Assembly: GCA_039184865.1 (NCBI GenBank)
Contig: JBCDAV010000025.1
Coordinates: forward strand, 14,495 to 78,494
Length of the DNA stretch: 64,000 nt
DNA from: Thermohalobaculum sp039184865
GTDB taxonomy: Bacteria; Pseudomonadota; Alphaproteobacteria; Rhodobacterales; Rhodobacteraceae
Direction of reading: 5' to 3'
Shown: positions 16,861-31,800 of the stretch, piece after piece
Layout: every line of letters begins with the position of its first letter
Position numbering within the stretch: position 1 is the first letter of the stretch
Translations under genes and position numbers: made by a program
The notes under the pieces: generated by a model
The model's database searches: none
The model's input: only the letters and a program-made list of their open reading frames with translations
What the model was told of the DNA's origin: nothing

Positions 16861-19800
16861 CGTTGCAAGTGCGTCGAGCACGGTGGCGTCTTCGACCGTC
16901 ACCGTGATCTCCTGCGTGAAGGTCAGGGCGCCATCGCTGACGGATACATCGACTTCGTAGGCATTGTCGCCATCGGCCGAACCGGGCGCTTCGAAGTCCG
17001 GCGCATCGACGAAGTTGAGGTCGCCGCTGGTCGCGTCGATCTCGAACAGCGCCGCGTCGGCGCCGCCACTGATCGCGAAGGTCAGCGCATCGCTCCGGTC
17101 AGCGTCGCGGGCCTGAACCGCACCGATCTGCGTGGTGTTCTCCGCAATGGCGAACGCCGCGTCGGAGATGATGTCCGGCGCATCGTTCTGGCCGAGGATC
17201 GTCACATTGACCGTGTTGACCTCGGAGGTGTCGACACCATCGGAGATGACGTATTCGGCCTCGAAGGTCAGCACATCGCCTGCCGCGAGGAACTCGAACT
17301 GACCCGGTGTGATCGTCCATTCCGTGTCCGGCCCCGAAACCGTCGAACTAATGTCGATCTCGAAGTCCTCGAAGCCCGCGATATCGGTGATTGCATCGCC
17401 GTTCAGCGTGATGGTCGGGCAACAGGTCAAGGCCGTCCCGAAGAGGTCGACGAGATCGTCGTCGATATCGGTCACAACGAGCGGGTTGACCAGATCGGCC
17501 TGCGTGATCACCAGCGTGTCGGCGTCCTCGGAGAACGAGACTTCTGCCGGGGCGAGGATATCCGGCGCGTCGTTTACGCCGGTGATCGTCACCTGCACGG
17601 TGTTGAGCACCGAGAGGTTCTCGGGATCGACCCGCGCCTCGTCGGCCGGGATATCGGTGATCCGGTATTCCGCCGCGAAGGTCAGCACATCGCCGTCGCC
17701 GAGGAACTCGAACTGGCCCGGAGCGATCGTCCAGACCGTCCCGGCACCGTCGATGGCCGAGGTGATCTCGATGTCGAAATCCTCGAAGCCCGGAATGCTG
17801 GTGATCGCGTCGCCGTTCAGCGAGATCGTCGGGCAGCAGGTGAGAGCGATGACATCGAGATCGAGCAGATCGTTGTCGACATCGCGCACGATCTCCGAGG
17901 CGCTGGTGTCCGCCGGGCCCGAGAAGATCAGGTCGGCGGGCGTGATGACCAGGGACGTGTCGTCCTCGCCGAACGAGATTTCGGCCTCGGACAGAACTTC
18001 GGGCAGATCGTTCTCGCCCGTGATCGTGACATTGGCCGAGGCCGCCACCGGCATCCCGATGTTATCGGTAACATCGTAGGTGAAGATCAGTTCCAGCGTG
18101 TCCAGCGTCGCGAGATCATCGAACTGGCCCGCGGCGATCGTGACGAACCCGGTTTCCTCGTCGACCGTGAAGCCGACCGTGCGGTCGGACGGATCGGTCA
18201 GCACGACATTGGCGATGTCGAGATCGTCGCCGTCCACGTCGCTGGCCGTTGCGAGCAGATCGACGACCAGTGTGGCGTCGTCCTCGCCCAACTGCGCGGT
18301 GACGGCGCTTGAGACTTCCGGCGCATCGTTGACCGGTGCGATCCGGATCGTGACGTCGCGCACGGTCTCGACCCGGCCATCGGAGGCGGCCAGTTCCAGC
18401 GCGACATCGCCGTTGAAGTCCTGCGGCGGCGTGCCGGAGATCTCCAGGTTCTCGCGGTCGAAGCTGACCCAGTCCGGCAGTGCCGTGCCGCCCGGTCCGC
18501 GCAGTTCGACCAGCACGATGTCGCCATCGGCATCGCTCACGGTGTCGTCCGGCAGGGTCGCGCTGAAGAACACGTCCTCGACGCCTTCGAGCACCTCGAT
18601 TTCGGCGATCTCCGGCGCGTTGTTCACGGCCTCGACGTTGACGGTGACATTGCCCGTTGTTGCGACGCCGGTGGAATCCTTGAGTTCGTAGCTGAAACCC
18701 GCGGTCCCGCTGAAGTTCAGATCGGGCGTGATGATGAGCTGGCCGTTGCCCTGATCCTCGACCGTCAGCCCGTCGGTCTCAAGAATGCGGGTCAGCTGGA
18801 TCGCCTGGCGGTCGACGTCGAAATCGTTCTCGGTCAGCGCCGTCGTGAAGATGACGAGTTCCTCGTTCTCGCGGATCGTGAACTCGTCGTCCACGGCGAC
18901 CGGCGCATCGCTGAGCGGCAGCACGTCGATGGTGACGGTCGTCGGAACCTCGAAGCCAGTCTCGTTGGTCAGCGCGTAGCGCAGCGTCAGGGTGCCGAAG
19001 AAGTCCGGATTGGCGGTGACGCGGAACTGGCCGTTGGCAAGCTCGGTGACATCGGCCTCGGCACCGCCTGCCGTCAAACCGAGGAAGATGACCTCGGAGC
19101 CGAGCGGGATCTGGTCGTTCGCCATCAGCTCGAGCGGATCGATGTCGAGGAAGCTGTCCTCGAGCATCTCGAAGCCCGCATCCGAGACCGCGACCGGCAC
19201 GTCGAACTGCGGGAAGACCAGTACGGTCGCGTAGCCAATCGTGGTCGCACCGAACTCGTCGGTCACGCGGTAGTTGAAGCCGCCGTCGCCGAAATAGCCC
19301 GCGCGGCCCTGGAAGACCGCGGTGTCGCCGTTCTGGAAGACCGTACCGTTGTCGCCATCGAACACCTCGACAATCGAGAAGCTGTCGCCCTCGACATCGC
19401 GGTCGTTGAACAGGAGATCGGCGAAATCGATGGAGAACGGCGTGTCCTGATCGCCGTAGAACGGGCCGTCCTGGTTGGCAATCGGGCCGTCATTGACCGC
19501 CTCGATCTCGAAGGTGATCGTGCCCCGCGCGTTCAGGCGCCCGTCGGTGATCGCGTAATCGAAACTGCGCGGGCCGTTGATGTTTTCGTCGGGGACAAAC
19601 TGGTAGCGCCCGTCGGGCAATTCGAGAATGCGCCCGTCGGCGATCTCGGTCTGAAGCGAGATGAAGCTGATCGCATCGCCGTCCAGATCGGAGTCGTTGG
19701 CCAGCAGATCGTCGATGGTGAACTCGAAGGGCGTGTCCTCGACCGTGGCGAAAACGTCCGTCACCGCCACCGGCGCGCGGTTGGTGCTGATGACGTTGAC

Positions 19801-22800
19801 CTCGACCGTCCCGGTGCTTTCGCCGTGGCGGTCGTCGGTCACCGTGTAGGTGAAGCTGGCATCGCCGTCGAAGTCCGGGATCGGCGTGAAGGTGATGTTC
19901 GTGCCGTCGAAGACGACCGTGCCGTTCACCGCGTCCTGCACGCTGAGGAAGCGGAACGGATCGCCGTCGACATCCGAGTCGTTGGCCAGAAGCGTGGCCG
20001 GATCGATGGTGACGAAGCTGTCCTCGAACACGTCCACGCGGTCGGTCTCGACCACCGGCGGGTCGAGCAGCGAGGCGACATCGAACACAATGGCGCCCTC
20101 GACCGAGCCTTCGCTGCCGTCCGACAGGGTGTAGGTGACCGTATCGAGCCCGGCGAAGCCGCCATTCGGGGTGTAGGTGATCGTACCACCGGCCAGATCG
20201 GCATCGACGAGACCGTTGGCCGAAGTTCCGATCGCGGTGATCTCCAGCGGATCGCCGTCATCGTCGCGATCGTTGGTCAGCAGATCGGCGATGTCGAAGG
20301 TGACCGAGCCGTTCTCGAACAGGTCGATCGTGTCGGCGAAGGCGACAGGAAGCTCGCGCTGGGCCAGCACGTTGAAGACGATGATCGCCGGTTCGTCGGA
20401 CTCGCCGCCTTTCTCGTCGTTCGCATCGTAGGTGAAGGCGAACGAGCCGTTGTAATCGCCCGGCGTGACAAGATTGATCCGCTCCGGCAGATCGTTGACG
20501 CGAATGCCGTTGGTGTCCTCGGGATCGACCACGAAGGTCTCGTCGACGACGACCTCGGTGATGATCGACATCTCCGGCACGCCTGCGCCTGCGGCAACAT
20601 CGATGCGCACCGGCACCGCACCGACATAGTAGGACGGTGGCGTCCCGGCGAACGACAGCGTGTCCGGATCGAAGCTGAGCCAACCGTCGAGCGGAGCGCC
20701 GCTTTCACGCGCGACCGTCAGGGATGCTGCAGTCGAGAGGTCAACGCCGAACAGGCCACCGGCCTCGAGCGTCGCGTCACCCGCCAGCAGCGCGTTGATC
20801 GCCGGATCGATGTCCGCGGTCGGATCGAGCACGAATTCCAGCGTGAAGCCCTGCTCGGTCGCGTAGTATTCGTCCTCGGGCAGATCCGGTCTCGGATCCG
20901 GCGTGAAGACGATCTGCACCCGCGCCAGCCCGGCATCGGCGTCCGGCTCGAACCCGGATTTCTCCAGTTGCCGCGTCTCGGCATCGTAGCTCAGCCAGTC
21001 TGGCAACGGACGCCCGCCGATGATCGAGGCATCGAAGCTGCCGGCCGAGATGTCGAAGGTCGCGACATCGTCGGCGTCATCATCCAGCGTGAAGGCGAAC
21101 GCCTCGCGGAGCTGGAAGCCCTCCAGCACCTCGGTCTCGACGGAGACGCCGCCCGCGAGCGCCGACGCATCGCTCATGTCGAAGCTGTAGCGGAACGGAT
21201 AGACGGCTCCATTCGACGGATCGGTCAGGAAGACCGCGACATCGACCGGCTCGATCTGATCGACCGGCATGATGCCGGAGAAGGTCATCGACGCCGCTTC
21301 GAAGAACAGCCAGTCCGGCAGATCGGTGTTGTTCCCGGACTTCGCCTCGACCGTGTAGTCGGCCGAGAGGAAGCGCTGGACGAAATTGCCCAGCAGTTCG
21401 GTCTGCTGGAAGAAGATCACGTCGCCTTCGAGATCGCGGTCGTTGCCGAAGGCCTCGGCCGGGATGACGAATCGCGGACCGTCCTCGAGCCCGAAGACCA
21501 CGTCGTTGCGCAGTTCCGGGCCGGTATTGCGCGGCAGGACGGTGATGTAGGCGGTCGCCGTGTCCTCGCCGCCGCGCCCGTCATTGATCGCGTATTCGAA
21601 GCTGGACGTGCCGTTGAAGTTCGGCCGGACGGCGAACTCGATCATGCCGTCTTCGTTGACCCGGACCTTCCCATTTTCGGCGAAGCGGTAGACCTCCTGG
21701 AAGAAGATCGGATCGTCGTCCGGATCGCTGTCATTGGCCAGCAGGGTCGCGGGATCGATGATGATCGTCTCGTCCTGAAGGGCGCGGATGCCGCGGTCGT
21801 CGCGGGCATTCGGCGGCAGGTTCTGCGGGCGCACCTCGATGTTGAACTCGAGCGTCGCCTCGGCGCCGCGCGCGTCGATCACATCGAACGATATCGATGC
21901 CGGACCCAGCGCGAAGGGTGTGAAGTCGATCGTCCCGGCGATCGGATCGAAGATCTCGATGCCGTTGTCGGTGGCGTTGCCGTCGGCACCGATCGCCAGC
22001 CCGACAAAGCTAAAGTCGTCGCCTTCGACATCGTAGACGCGGTCCATGAGCTGATCGACGGTGAAGGTCGTCGTCTCTTCCAGCTTGGCCGAGGCGGCGC
22101 CCTCGCGGATACGCGGCGCATCGTTGACCGGCGCGAAGTAGATCTCGACATCGGCGGTGTCGGTCGCCCCGTCATTGTCGGCCAGCACGTAGCGGAAGCC
22201 TGCAAAGCCGAAATGGTCGGGCCGCGAGAGCAGTTCGATGTACTGGCTTTCCAGCAGCCATGTCGCGTCGGTCGCCGGGCCGTCGTAATCGTTGTTCTCA
22301 TAGGGCCGCAGCGGCTCGCCATCGACGCTGAAGAGCGGTGTCGCCTCGATGATGCGCAGGCCTTCCTGCTCGGCATCGCCGTCGACGTCGAAATCATTGG
22401 CCAGCAGGTTTTCCAGCCGGATCCGCAGCGGCTCGTCCTCGACGCCGTAGACCAGCGGATCGTCATTGGCGACCGGCGCATCGTTGACGGGCGAGAGGTT
22501 GACCTCGACCCGTGCCGTCGACTCGCGGCCCAAGGGATCGCGCACCGTGTAGGTGAAGAACGCATCGCCGTTGTGGTCCTGCGCGCCGAGGAATTCGATC
22601 ATCCCGTCGGCGTTGATGCTGACCGAACCGAGGATCGCATTCTGGACCGAGATCAGTTCGAGGTCCTCGACGCCGGTTTCGGCATCGTTCTCGATCAGAT
22701 CCGCCGGGTCGATGATGGCTATCTCGTCCTCGACGCCGAACCGGAAGATATCGTTTTCGGCATTGAACCGGCCGTCGCGGAGCAGGTCCTCGATGGTCGC

Positions 22801-25800
22801 GCGATCCCAGATCGTGCCATCGGCGAAGACGATCTGTTCCAGCCCGGTTTCGGTGCCCAGGAAATGCCCGACGACGGTTGCGGTGTCGATCAGGAAGCCG
22901 TCATCGCGCTCGAACTCGATGAACAGGTCGTCACCCTGGCGGATGACGGAGACGTCCTTCGGCGCAAGCGCGCTGTCGAGCACGAGCCGGTCGACATCTG
23001 CCGCGTCGCCCTGCTCCTCGATCCGGTCCTCGGAACTGTCGAAGCCGAACAGGTAGTCGTCCGAGCCGAAACCGCCGCGCAGGATATCATCGCCGAACAG
23101 TCCGTCGAAGACCTCGTCCGCCGCACTGCCGGTCAGGGTGTCGTTGTGAACAGAGCCGATCAGCTTCTCGATGGAGAACAGCGTGTCGCCCAGCGCCTCG
23201 CCCGCCAGACCCTGACCGAGCGACAGGTCGACCTCGACGCCCTCGTCGGCGCGCGCGTAATCGGCCGTGTCGAAGCCGTCGCGGCCGTCGATGATGTCGG
23301 CCCCGCGCCCGCCGCGGAAGCGGTTGTCGTTGGCGTCGCCGCGCAACTCGTCGTCGTGGAAGCTGGCCTGGATGATCTCGATGCTGTCGAGCAGATCGCC
23401 CTCGGCATCGCCGCCCGAGGCGGTTCCGGCTTCAAGATCGATGATGATGCCCAGGCTCGAAAGCGTGTAGTCGGCGGTGTCGATGCCTTCGCCGCCATAG
23501 AGCAGGTCGGCACCCTGCCCGCCGCTGATCGTGTCGTCGCCCGCATTGCCGGTGATCGTGTCGTTGCCGCGGTCGCCGCTGAGGAAGTTGGCCTGGCCGT
23601 CGCCTTCCAGATCGTCGGCGAACTCCGTGCCCAGCAGGTTCTCGATGGAGAAGAGCTGGTCGCCCTCGGCCCAGCCACCGGAGGCCGTGCCATCGGCCAG
23701 CGAGATCTGTACGGCCTCGGTCGAGAAGAAGTAGGTCGCGGTGTCGTTGCCGTCGCCGCCATAGAGCAGGTCGGCGCCGAGACCGCCGTCGAGCGTGTCG
23801 TTGCCTGCCTCGCCCAGCAGCGTGTCGTTGCCGTCGCGGCCTTCGAGTTCGTCGCCGCCCGCGCGACCGTCCAGCAGGTTGGCGTTCTGGTCGCCGCCCA
23901 GCGTGTCGGAGAAGTCGGTGCCCAGAAGCGCCTCGACATCGATGTAGAGATCGCCCTGCGCGAAACCGCCCTGCCCGATCAGCGTTTCGAGATCGGCGCG
24001 CACGCCGACATTCGAGCCGAACAGCGCGACCGTATCGAAGCCCGCGCCGCCGCGGATCTCGTCGCCACCATCGCCGCCGTCGATGAAGTCGTTGCCGTCG
24101 CCGCCATAGATCAGGTCATTGCCTTCGGCGGTCTCGATCGTGTCGTTGCCACCCAGCGCGATGACCCAGTCGTCCCGGCGATAGCCACGGATCGTCTCGG
24201 ACAGCTCGTTGCCCTCGATGTAGTCGATGAACGGGGTGCCGCTGAGCTCCTGCCCGTAGAAGTCGGCGATGTTGGCATAGGCGAAGCCAACGTCTTCGAG
24301 ACCTTCCTCGTCGGCGATGCGGTACTGGATCGTGACCGGGCCCGTGAAGCCCTCGTCGAAGCGCGCCACCAGGAAGTCGGTGTCGCGGAAGGTGACGATT
24401 TCGAACGTGCCGACATCGACGCGGTTGCCCTGCGCCAGTTCCAGCGGATCGAGGATCGCATCGACTCCGACGAAGGTCGGGCGCGGGCGGTCGGGATCGT
24501 CCAGATCCTGATCGATCGTGCCGTCGCCATCCGTGTCGGCCTGTTCGATGTCGAAATCGTTGAAGATCAGATCGTCGGCGCGGATCACCAGCGGAATATC
24601 GAAAGGCGTGACGAAGCCGGGGTCGTCGACCACGGTCGGATCGTCGTTCGACGGGATGATGACGATGTCGACAAAGCCTTCCGACTCGCCCTCGGACCGG
24701 TCGGAGATGCCGTAGACGAAGCCCGACGAGAAGGTCGCGTCGATGAACGGCGTGAACAGCAGATTGCCGTCGGCATTGAACTCGAGCGTGCCGTTCAACG
24801 GCCCCGCCGCCTCGCCGCCGAAGGTGAAGACGTCGCCCAGCCCGTTCAGGAAGCGGAAGCCGAGGAAGTCGATCTCGTCCAGATCGGCATCGCTGTCATT
24901 GGCCAGCAGCGTGTCGATGACGATGACGGTCGGGATATCCTCCGGGATCACGATCTGGTCCGAGACCGCGACCGGGGGCACCTCGCTGACACCCGAGAAG
25001 TTGAGCGTCACCAGTGCGCCGTCGACCAGTCCCTCCGGATCGGTGATCGAGTAACCGAACGTAGCCTCGCCGAAATAGCCAGGGTCGGGCGTGAAGATGA
25101 TGTTGCCGCCATCGACCACCAGATCGCCGTTCACCGGCCCGGTTGCGTTCTCGAACGTGACCGCGAAGCCCTCGATGTCGAAATCGTTCTTCAGAAGCTC
25201 GATGATCGGGATGGTCAGCGCTTCGTCCTGACGGCCGCGCAGGATGGTCAGATCCTCGTCGCGGTAACTGTCGTTGCGCGCATCGGGCCGGTCATTGACC
25301 GCCTCGTAGACGATGGTCGCGGTCGCCGAGCTCGTGTCGCCCTCACCGTCGTCGATCGTGTAGACGAAGCTCGCCTCGCCATTGAAGTTGTCGTTGGGCT
25401 CGAACAGCGCCGTCTGGTTGTCGAGCAGCGTCACACGCCCGCCGACAGAATTGCTGACGCGCACGAGCGTGAGTTCGTCGCCGTCGAGGTCGATGTCGTT
25501 CTCGGTCAGGCGCGCAACGCTCAGGACAATCGGGTTGTCCTCGCGGATCGGCTCGCCTTCCTGGGTCAGCTCGAACCGGTCGTCGAAGGCCTCGGGCGCA
25601 TCGTTGACCGGGTTCACCGTGACGGTGACGGTCGCGTTCGAGGTTTCGCCGGAGGGGTCCTGCGCCGCATAGCTGAACGTCGCCGTGCCGAAGAAGTCGT
25701 CGCGCGGCGTGACCTGGACATTGCCGTCCGCATCGATCGAGACGAACAGGTCGGCCGAGGACTGGACCGAATGCAGGCTGAGCAGATCGCCGTCGATGTC

Positions 25801-28800
25801 CGTGTCGTTGCCGAGAAGCGCGACCGGGCTGATGGTGAAGCTGAAGCCCTCATCCGTCGAGAAGTCGCGGTCGTTCACCGCGGTCGGCGCATCGTTGACC
25901 GGCGTCACCTCGAGGTAGACGAACGCCTCGGCGCGCCCGCCATCCGGCGTATTGGCGGCATAGGTGAACTGCGCCGGGCCGACATAGTTGGCGTCGGGCG
26001 TGAAGCCGATATTGCCGTCGCTCGACAGCGAGACCGACCCGTTCACCGCATCGAAGACCTGCCCGACGATCATCCGGTCACCGTCGATGTCGTTCGACAG
26101 CAGACGTTCGACGCGGATGGTCAGGAAGTCGTCCTCGGCCAGCACGAAGCCGTCATCGTCCAGCGCCTGCGCGACCGGGCGCACATTGACGCTGATCTCG
26201 CCCTCGTCGAAGCCGTTGCGGTCGTCGGTGACGATGTAGCGGATGTTGGTCGAGCCGGTGAACCCGTCGACCGACGTGAAGCGGACATTGCCGTCGGTAT
26301 CCAGGAACGCCGTGCCATCCGGGCTGGCGTCGAGCGACGTGATGCGCAGCGCGTCGTCGTCGGCGTCGAAATCGTTACCGAGCACATCTGCGAACGGGAT
26401 GATCAGCTCGATGCCCGTGGTGACGATGAAGAACCCGTCATCGTTGGCGACCGGGTCGTTGTTCTCCAGCAGCGTCAGAAGCGTGTCGCGGGTCCACGTC
26501 GTGCCGTCGTCGAAGACATACTGCTCGATGGACGTTCCATCCTCCGACAGCGCGTCGATGACGGTCAGAACATCGGTTTCGTTCCCGGCGAACTCGATCT
26601 CGATGGTATCGCTGCCCCGGAACAGGCGACTGACATTGGCCAGCAGCGGGTCGAAGCCGCGCAGTTCCAGCACGTCGGTTTCTGTATCGCTGGTCCCGGT
26701 GTCTTCAATGGTGTCAGCGCCGTCGCCGAGATCGTAGAGATAGAGATCTGCGCCCTCGCGACCGGAGGCGAAGTCATCGCCGAGCGACAGGTCGTAGGTC
26801 TCCGCGCCGTCGAAGCCGAAGATGTTGTCATCGCCGTCGCTCTGCACGTCCTGCAGCGCGCGGGCGCGCATTTCGGCGCGGGTCCAGATCACGTCGTCTG
26901 CAAACCGGATCTGCAGGCTGCCCGGGAAGCCGTTGGCGCTGCCGAGCGCGTCGATCAGCACCAGACGGTCGCCATCGGTCGGGAAAGTCAGCACCAGATC
27001 GAGGCTGTCCGGGCCGGCCCGCACCGCCGAGACCACGTCGGCCTCGGTGTAGTCGGTCAGGCGAAGCTCGCTGTCTCCGCGGCCGAGCGCGTCGATCCGG
27101 TCATCTCCGTCGCCGCTGGCATAGGTGTAGATATCGTCGCCATCGAGGCCGACGATCAGGTCGTTGCCAAGGCCGCCGGACAGGCTGTCATTGCCGTCGC
27201 TGCCGAAGATGACATCGTCGCCGTCGCTGGCCTGTGCATCGACCAGCAGGGCGGTGATATCGGTGACGGTGAAGCTGGTTCCGTCATCCTCCAGCGTGAT
27301 CGTCTCGACGCCGCGCCCGTTCGTGCGCAGACCGTCGGCGATGATGATCTGATCGTCGCTGCCGTCGAACTGGATGGCGAGATCGAAGCTGCCGGTGCCG
27401 AGCTGCGTGAAGCGGACCTGATCCGCCGTGTAGCCCGCGATCACCAGCTGGTCGGCCCCCGAGGTCGCGTCATCGCGGATGATGTCGCGGCCATCGCCCG
27501 AGACGAACCGATAGACATCGTTGCCGCCGCGACCGGACAGGCGGTCATCGCCGAGCCCGCCTTCCAGCGGGTTGCCGTTCTCGTCGCCGAAGATGAAGTC
27601 GTCCAACGGCGAGGCGACCTCGGCCAGCAGTTCGGCGACGCTCCATGTCGTGCCGTCGTTAAAGCGGACGGTCTCGATCTTGCCGTCGTCCAGTGCGTTG
27701 TCGATGCGCACCCGGTCGCCGTCGCTGCCGAAGGCGAGGATGATCGCGCTGCCGTCGCTGCTTTGCGTGACGCGCACATCGCCCGGCAGGATGCCCGGAC
27801 CGAGGATCAGCGTGTCGGCGACACCGCCCGTGTCGATGATGCGATCCTGATCGTCACCGAGGTTGAAACGGTAGGTATCGTCACCCTCGCCGCCTTCGAG
27901 CAGGTCGACACCGGCCCCTCCGGCCAGGTCATCCGCCCCGCCAAACGCGATCAGCGTGTCGTCGCCGCCAAGCCCGGTCAGAACCTCGACGCCGTCCGTG
28001 CCGAAGATCACGTCGTCGCCCTCGGTCGGTGCCAGCGCCATGTCGACGAGCATCTGTGCCGTCAGGCTGTCGCCGTTCTCGAAGCGGACTTCACGGATCG
28101 CCATGTCGGGATCGGGAGCGACGCCCAGATCGATCCGGTCGCCGGTGCCGATGATCTCGAGCATGACCGTCGGCTGGCCGCGCACCACGCGCACGTCGGA
28201 CAGAGCAATGCCTGCGCCCAGTTCGACGACGTTCTGGCCCTGGCTGTCCTCAATCGTGTCCTGACCGTCGCCGAGGTCGAACGTGTAGGTGTCGTTGCCG
28301 CCGAGACCGCGCAGCAGATCGTTGCCGCCATTGCCCGAGATCGTGTTCGCCGCGTCGTCGCCGGTCAGCTCATCATTGCCGCCGAGGCCTGCAATCGATG
28401 CGCCGGTCAGGATCTCGAGCGTATCGTCGCCCTCGGTCGCCGTCATGGCGCGGGTCAGCAACTCCGTCCGGTCCCAGGTCGTGCCGTCGTCGAAAGCGAT
28501 GGTCTCGATATCGGTCCGCACGGGATCGGCCACCGCGCCTTCGATGCGCACGCGGGTGGTGCCGCCGGTGACGCGCAGTTCGAGGTCATCGCCAAGCTGG
28601 ACAACGGTCACATCGTCGGGCGTGACCGTCACGTCGAACTCGATGACATCGGTGCCACCGGCATCGGACAAGAGATCCTGCCCGTCATTCGCGCCGAAGA
28701 TGTAGATGTCGTTCTGGTTGCCGCCGATCAGCGAGTCGTCGCCGATCCCGCCGAGGAAGATGTCGTTCCCGGCAAACTGTGCGGCCGCATCGCCTCCGGT

Positions 28801-31800
28801 CAGCGTGTCGTTGCCCGAACCGCCGGACAGGATGTCGTTGCCCGCGCCGCCGGTCAGCGTGTCGTGGCCAGCCTCGCCCGCGATCTGATCGTCGCCGAAG
28901 CCGCCATTGACCTGATCGTCGTCGGCGCCGCCAGCCAGCGCGTCATCGCCGCCGAAGCCCTCGATCGTGTCGTTGCCGCCATTGCCGAAGACGAGATCGC
29001 CGAGCGGCCCGCCATTGATCAGGTTGCCCGTGTCATCGTCGCTGATCGCCGAGGTATCGCGTTCGATCGCCACGCCACCGAAGTTCGCCGCGGTGAGTTG
29101 CGATGAGTCGACGCCGACAAGGCGCAGCACCGAGCGGCCCGAGCCATCGTCGAGATTGAGCTGGATCACCGTGTCCGCGCCGTCCTGCAGCAGTTGCAGG
29201 CGCCCGCTTTCGAACGGGTTGGGCGTGCTCGCGACCAGCGAAATGATGTCGCCCGCATCGCCCGGCGTGAAATCGGTGATCACGTCCTCGGCGATGTCCT
29301 CCGAAATGTCGAAGGTCGGCAGATAGCGATAGGTGTCGCGCCCTGCCCCGCCGGTCAGCGAGTCAACGGACTCGTCCGCAACGATATCGCCGAAGATGTC
29401 ATCGCCGTCGCCGCCGCTCATCGTGTCGGCGCCGTCGCCGCCCTCGATGTAATCGCCGAGCGCGCCGCCGGTCAGATCGTTGTCGCCATCATCGCCGTAG
29501 AGCGCAAGGCCGTCCGTCCCGACATCGGGCTGCACGCGCGCCTCGATCTCGGCGAGCGTCAGGGTCAGCCCGGTCTCGGAGATGATGAATTGCTCGATCT
29601 GCCCGGCCGCCGCGGCCGCGAACGTGCCCTTGATGGTGATCTTGTCCGTGCTGGCGTTGAAGCGGATCGTGAGGTCAACGCCGTCCGGGCCGGTCTTGGC
29701 AAACCGGATGTCCTCGAGCGCGTAGCCGTCGATCCGCAGGGTATCGACCGTCGCGTCGCCCTGGTCGTCGATGTTATCGATACCATCGCCCGCCGCGAAG
29801 ACGTAGAGATCGCCGCCCGAACTGCCCGAAACGCTGTCATCGCCCGGACCGCCGGTCAGCAGGTCAGCATCCGCTCCGCCGTCAAGCGTGTCGTCGTCAT
29901 CGCCGCCATAGAGGATGTCGTTGCCGCCGAGGCCGGACAGGCTGTCGTCGCCCGCTTCGCCGGTCAGGGTCTCCGGTGCCGAGGTCCCGGTGAAGATATC
30001 GTCACCCGGCGTGCCCGCGGTCGACAGACGCAGCAATTCGGCCTCGTCCCAGACGGTGCCATCATCGAAGATCACGGACTCGATGGTGTCCGACGCCGTC
30101 AGGAAGTTCGTGAGCGTCAGGCGTTCCTCGGTGCCGACGAAGCGCAAGACCAGATTGTTGCCCGACTTGCTGACGCTGATGTTCGCGGGATCGACGGACG
30201 GCCCGAACACGATCCGGTCGATGCCGGTGGTCTCGGTGATGATGTCCTGTCCGTCGCCGAGATCGTAGAGATAGGTGTCGTTGCCAACCCCGCCGAAGAG
30301 CGCATCGGGCCCGGACCCGCCTTCCAGCGTATCGTTGCCGGCACCGCCATAGAGGACGTCGGCGCCCGCGCCACCGGCAACGGTATCGTCGCCGTTCAGG
30401 CCGTTCAGCGTATCGTCGCTCAGGCCACCGTCGAAATCGTCGTCGAGATCCGACCCGAAGACCAGATCGACCCCGTCCGTGGTGATCTGCGAGGCGGCGA
30501 GCATCTCCGCAAAGCTCAGAACCGTGCCGTCGTCGAAGCGCAGTTCCTCGATCTCGCGGTTCGCATCGTCCAGAGCGCGAGCAATGGTGATCCGGTCTGC
30601 CGTGCCCTGAACGCGCAGGATCAGGTCTTCGCCATTGCTGCTCTGTTCGAAGAACACGTCGCCAACCGCGATGCCAGCGCCGAGCTGGATCGCGTCGATA
30701 CCGCCCAGATCGGTGATGATGTCCTGCCCGTCGCCGAGCTCGAACAGGTAGACCTCGTTGCCGCTGGCGTCGTTCAGCGCGTCCGGCCCGGTGCCGCCGC
30801 GCAGTGAGTCGTCGCCCGAGCCGCCCTCGATGACGTCGGCCCCCGGGCCGCCATCGACGCTGTCATCATTGCCGCCCGCATCGATCGTGTCATCGCCAAC
30901 GCCGGTTTCGATCGTGTCGGCATCGACCGTGCCGGTCTCGTCGTCATTGTCCTCGGTGCCCGTCCGCGCGATTTCGGACAGCCCCTTGTCGATCGGTTCG
31001 TCGCCTCCGAACACAAAGCCCGTGGGAGCGACCGGCGTGGCCAGCGCGATCAGATCGTCATGGGTCAGCACCGTATCGGGGATCGTTCCGTCTTCCGAGC
31101 CGTCCGAGAACCGGACCGTTTCAATCACGAAGTCGGCGTCGGCCAGGACGTTCTGGATCGTGATCGTGTCGGTCGTGCCGAGGAAGCTCAGGAAAAGGTT
31201 CGTGCCGTCCTCGGTGACGACCAGATCGACCGGATCGATCCCGGCGCCGAACGTGATCTCATCGGCCACAGAGTCCCGCGACCAGCCATCATCCGAGACG
31301 ATGTCCTGCCCGAAGCCGACATCGAACAGATAGGTGTCGCTGATGTTGCCGCCGCGCAGGAAATCGTTGCCGGTGCCGCCCGTCAGCGTGTCCGAACCGC
31401 CATTGCCAAACAGGCTGTCATTGCCGCCGCCACCATCGATCGTGTCGGAATCGTAGGCCCCGTCAATCCGCTGATCCTCGTCGGTCGGCGCCCATGCGAT
31501 GTTCGTCAGATCCTGATGCGTCAGCTCGGTTCCATCGGCGAAGCGGAACAGCTCGATCCGGTAGTCGGCGTTGCTCAGCGTGAGATCGAGCTCGATCGTG
31601 TCGCTGATACCCTCGAACCCGAGCAGCAGATCCTCTGTGGTCGCCGTGACGGTTATGTCGCTCGCGTTGATCCCGGCCCCGAATTCGAGCGCATCCGCAA
31701 CGGAGTCCCGCGACCAGCCCGCGTCCGAGACAATGTCCTGCCCGAAGCCGACATCGAACGTGTAGGTGTCCGAGATGTTGCCACCGCGCAGGAAGTCGTT

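Noticed and set aside
19825..29106. A 3,093-codon open frame on the plus strand opposite the giant gene, with others at 37159-44103, 29194-30807 and 15778-18312
   Set aside because: They are antisense shadows. The RTX/cadherin frame uses few codons whose complements are stops, so the opposite strand stays open. The translations are Arg/Asp/Val-rich strings with no domain, start site or ribosome-binding site.
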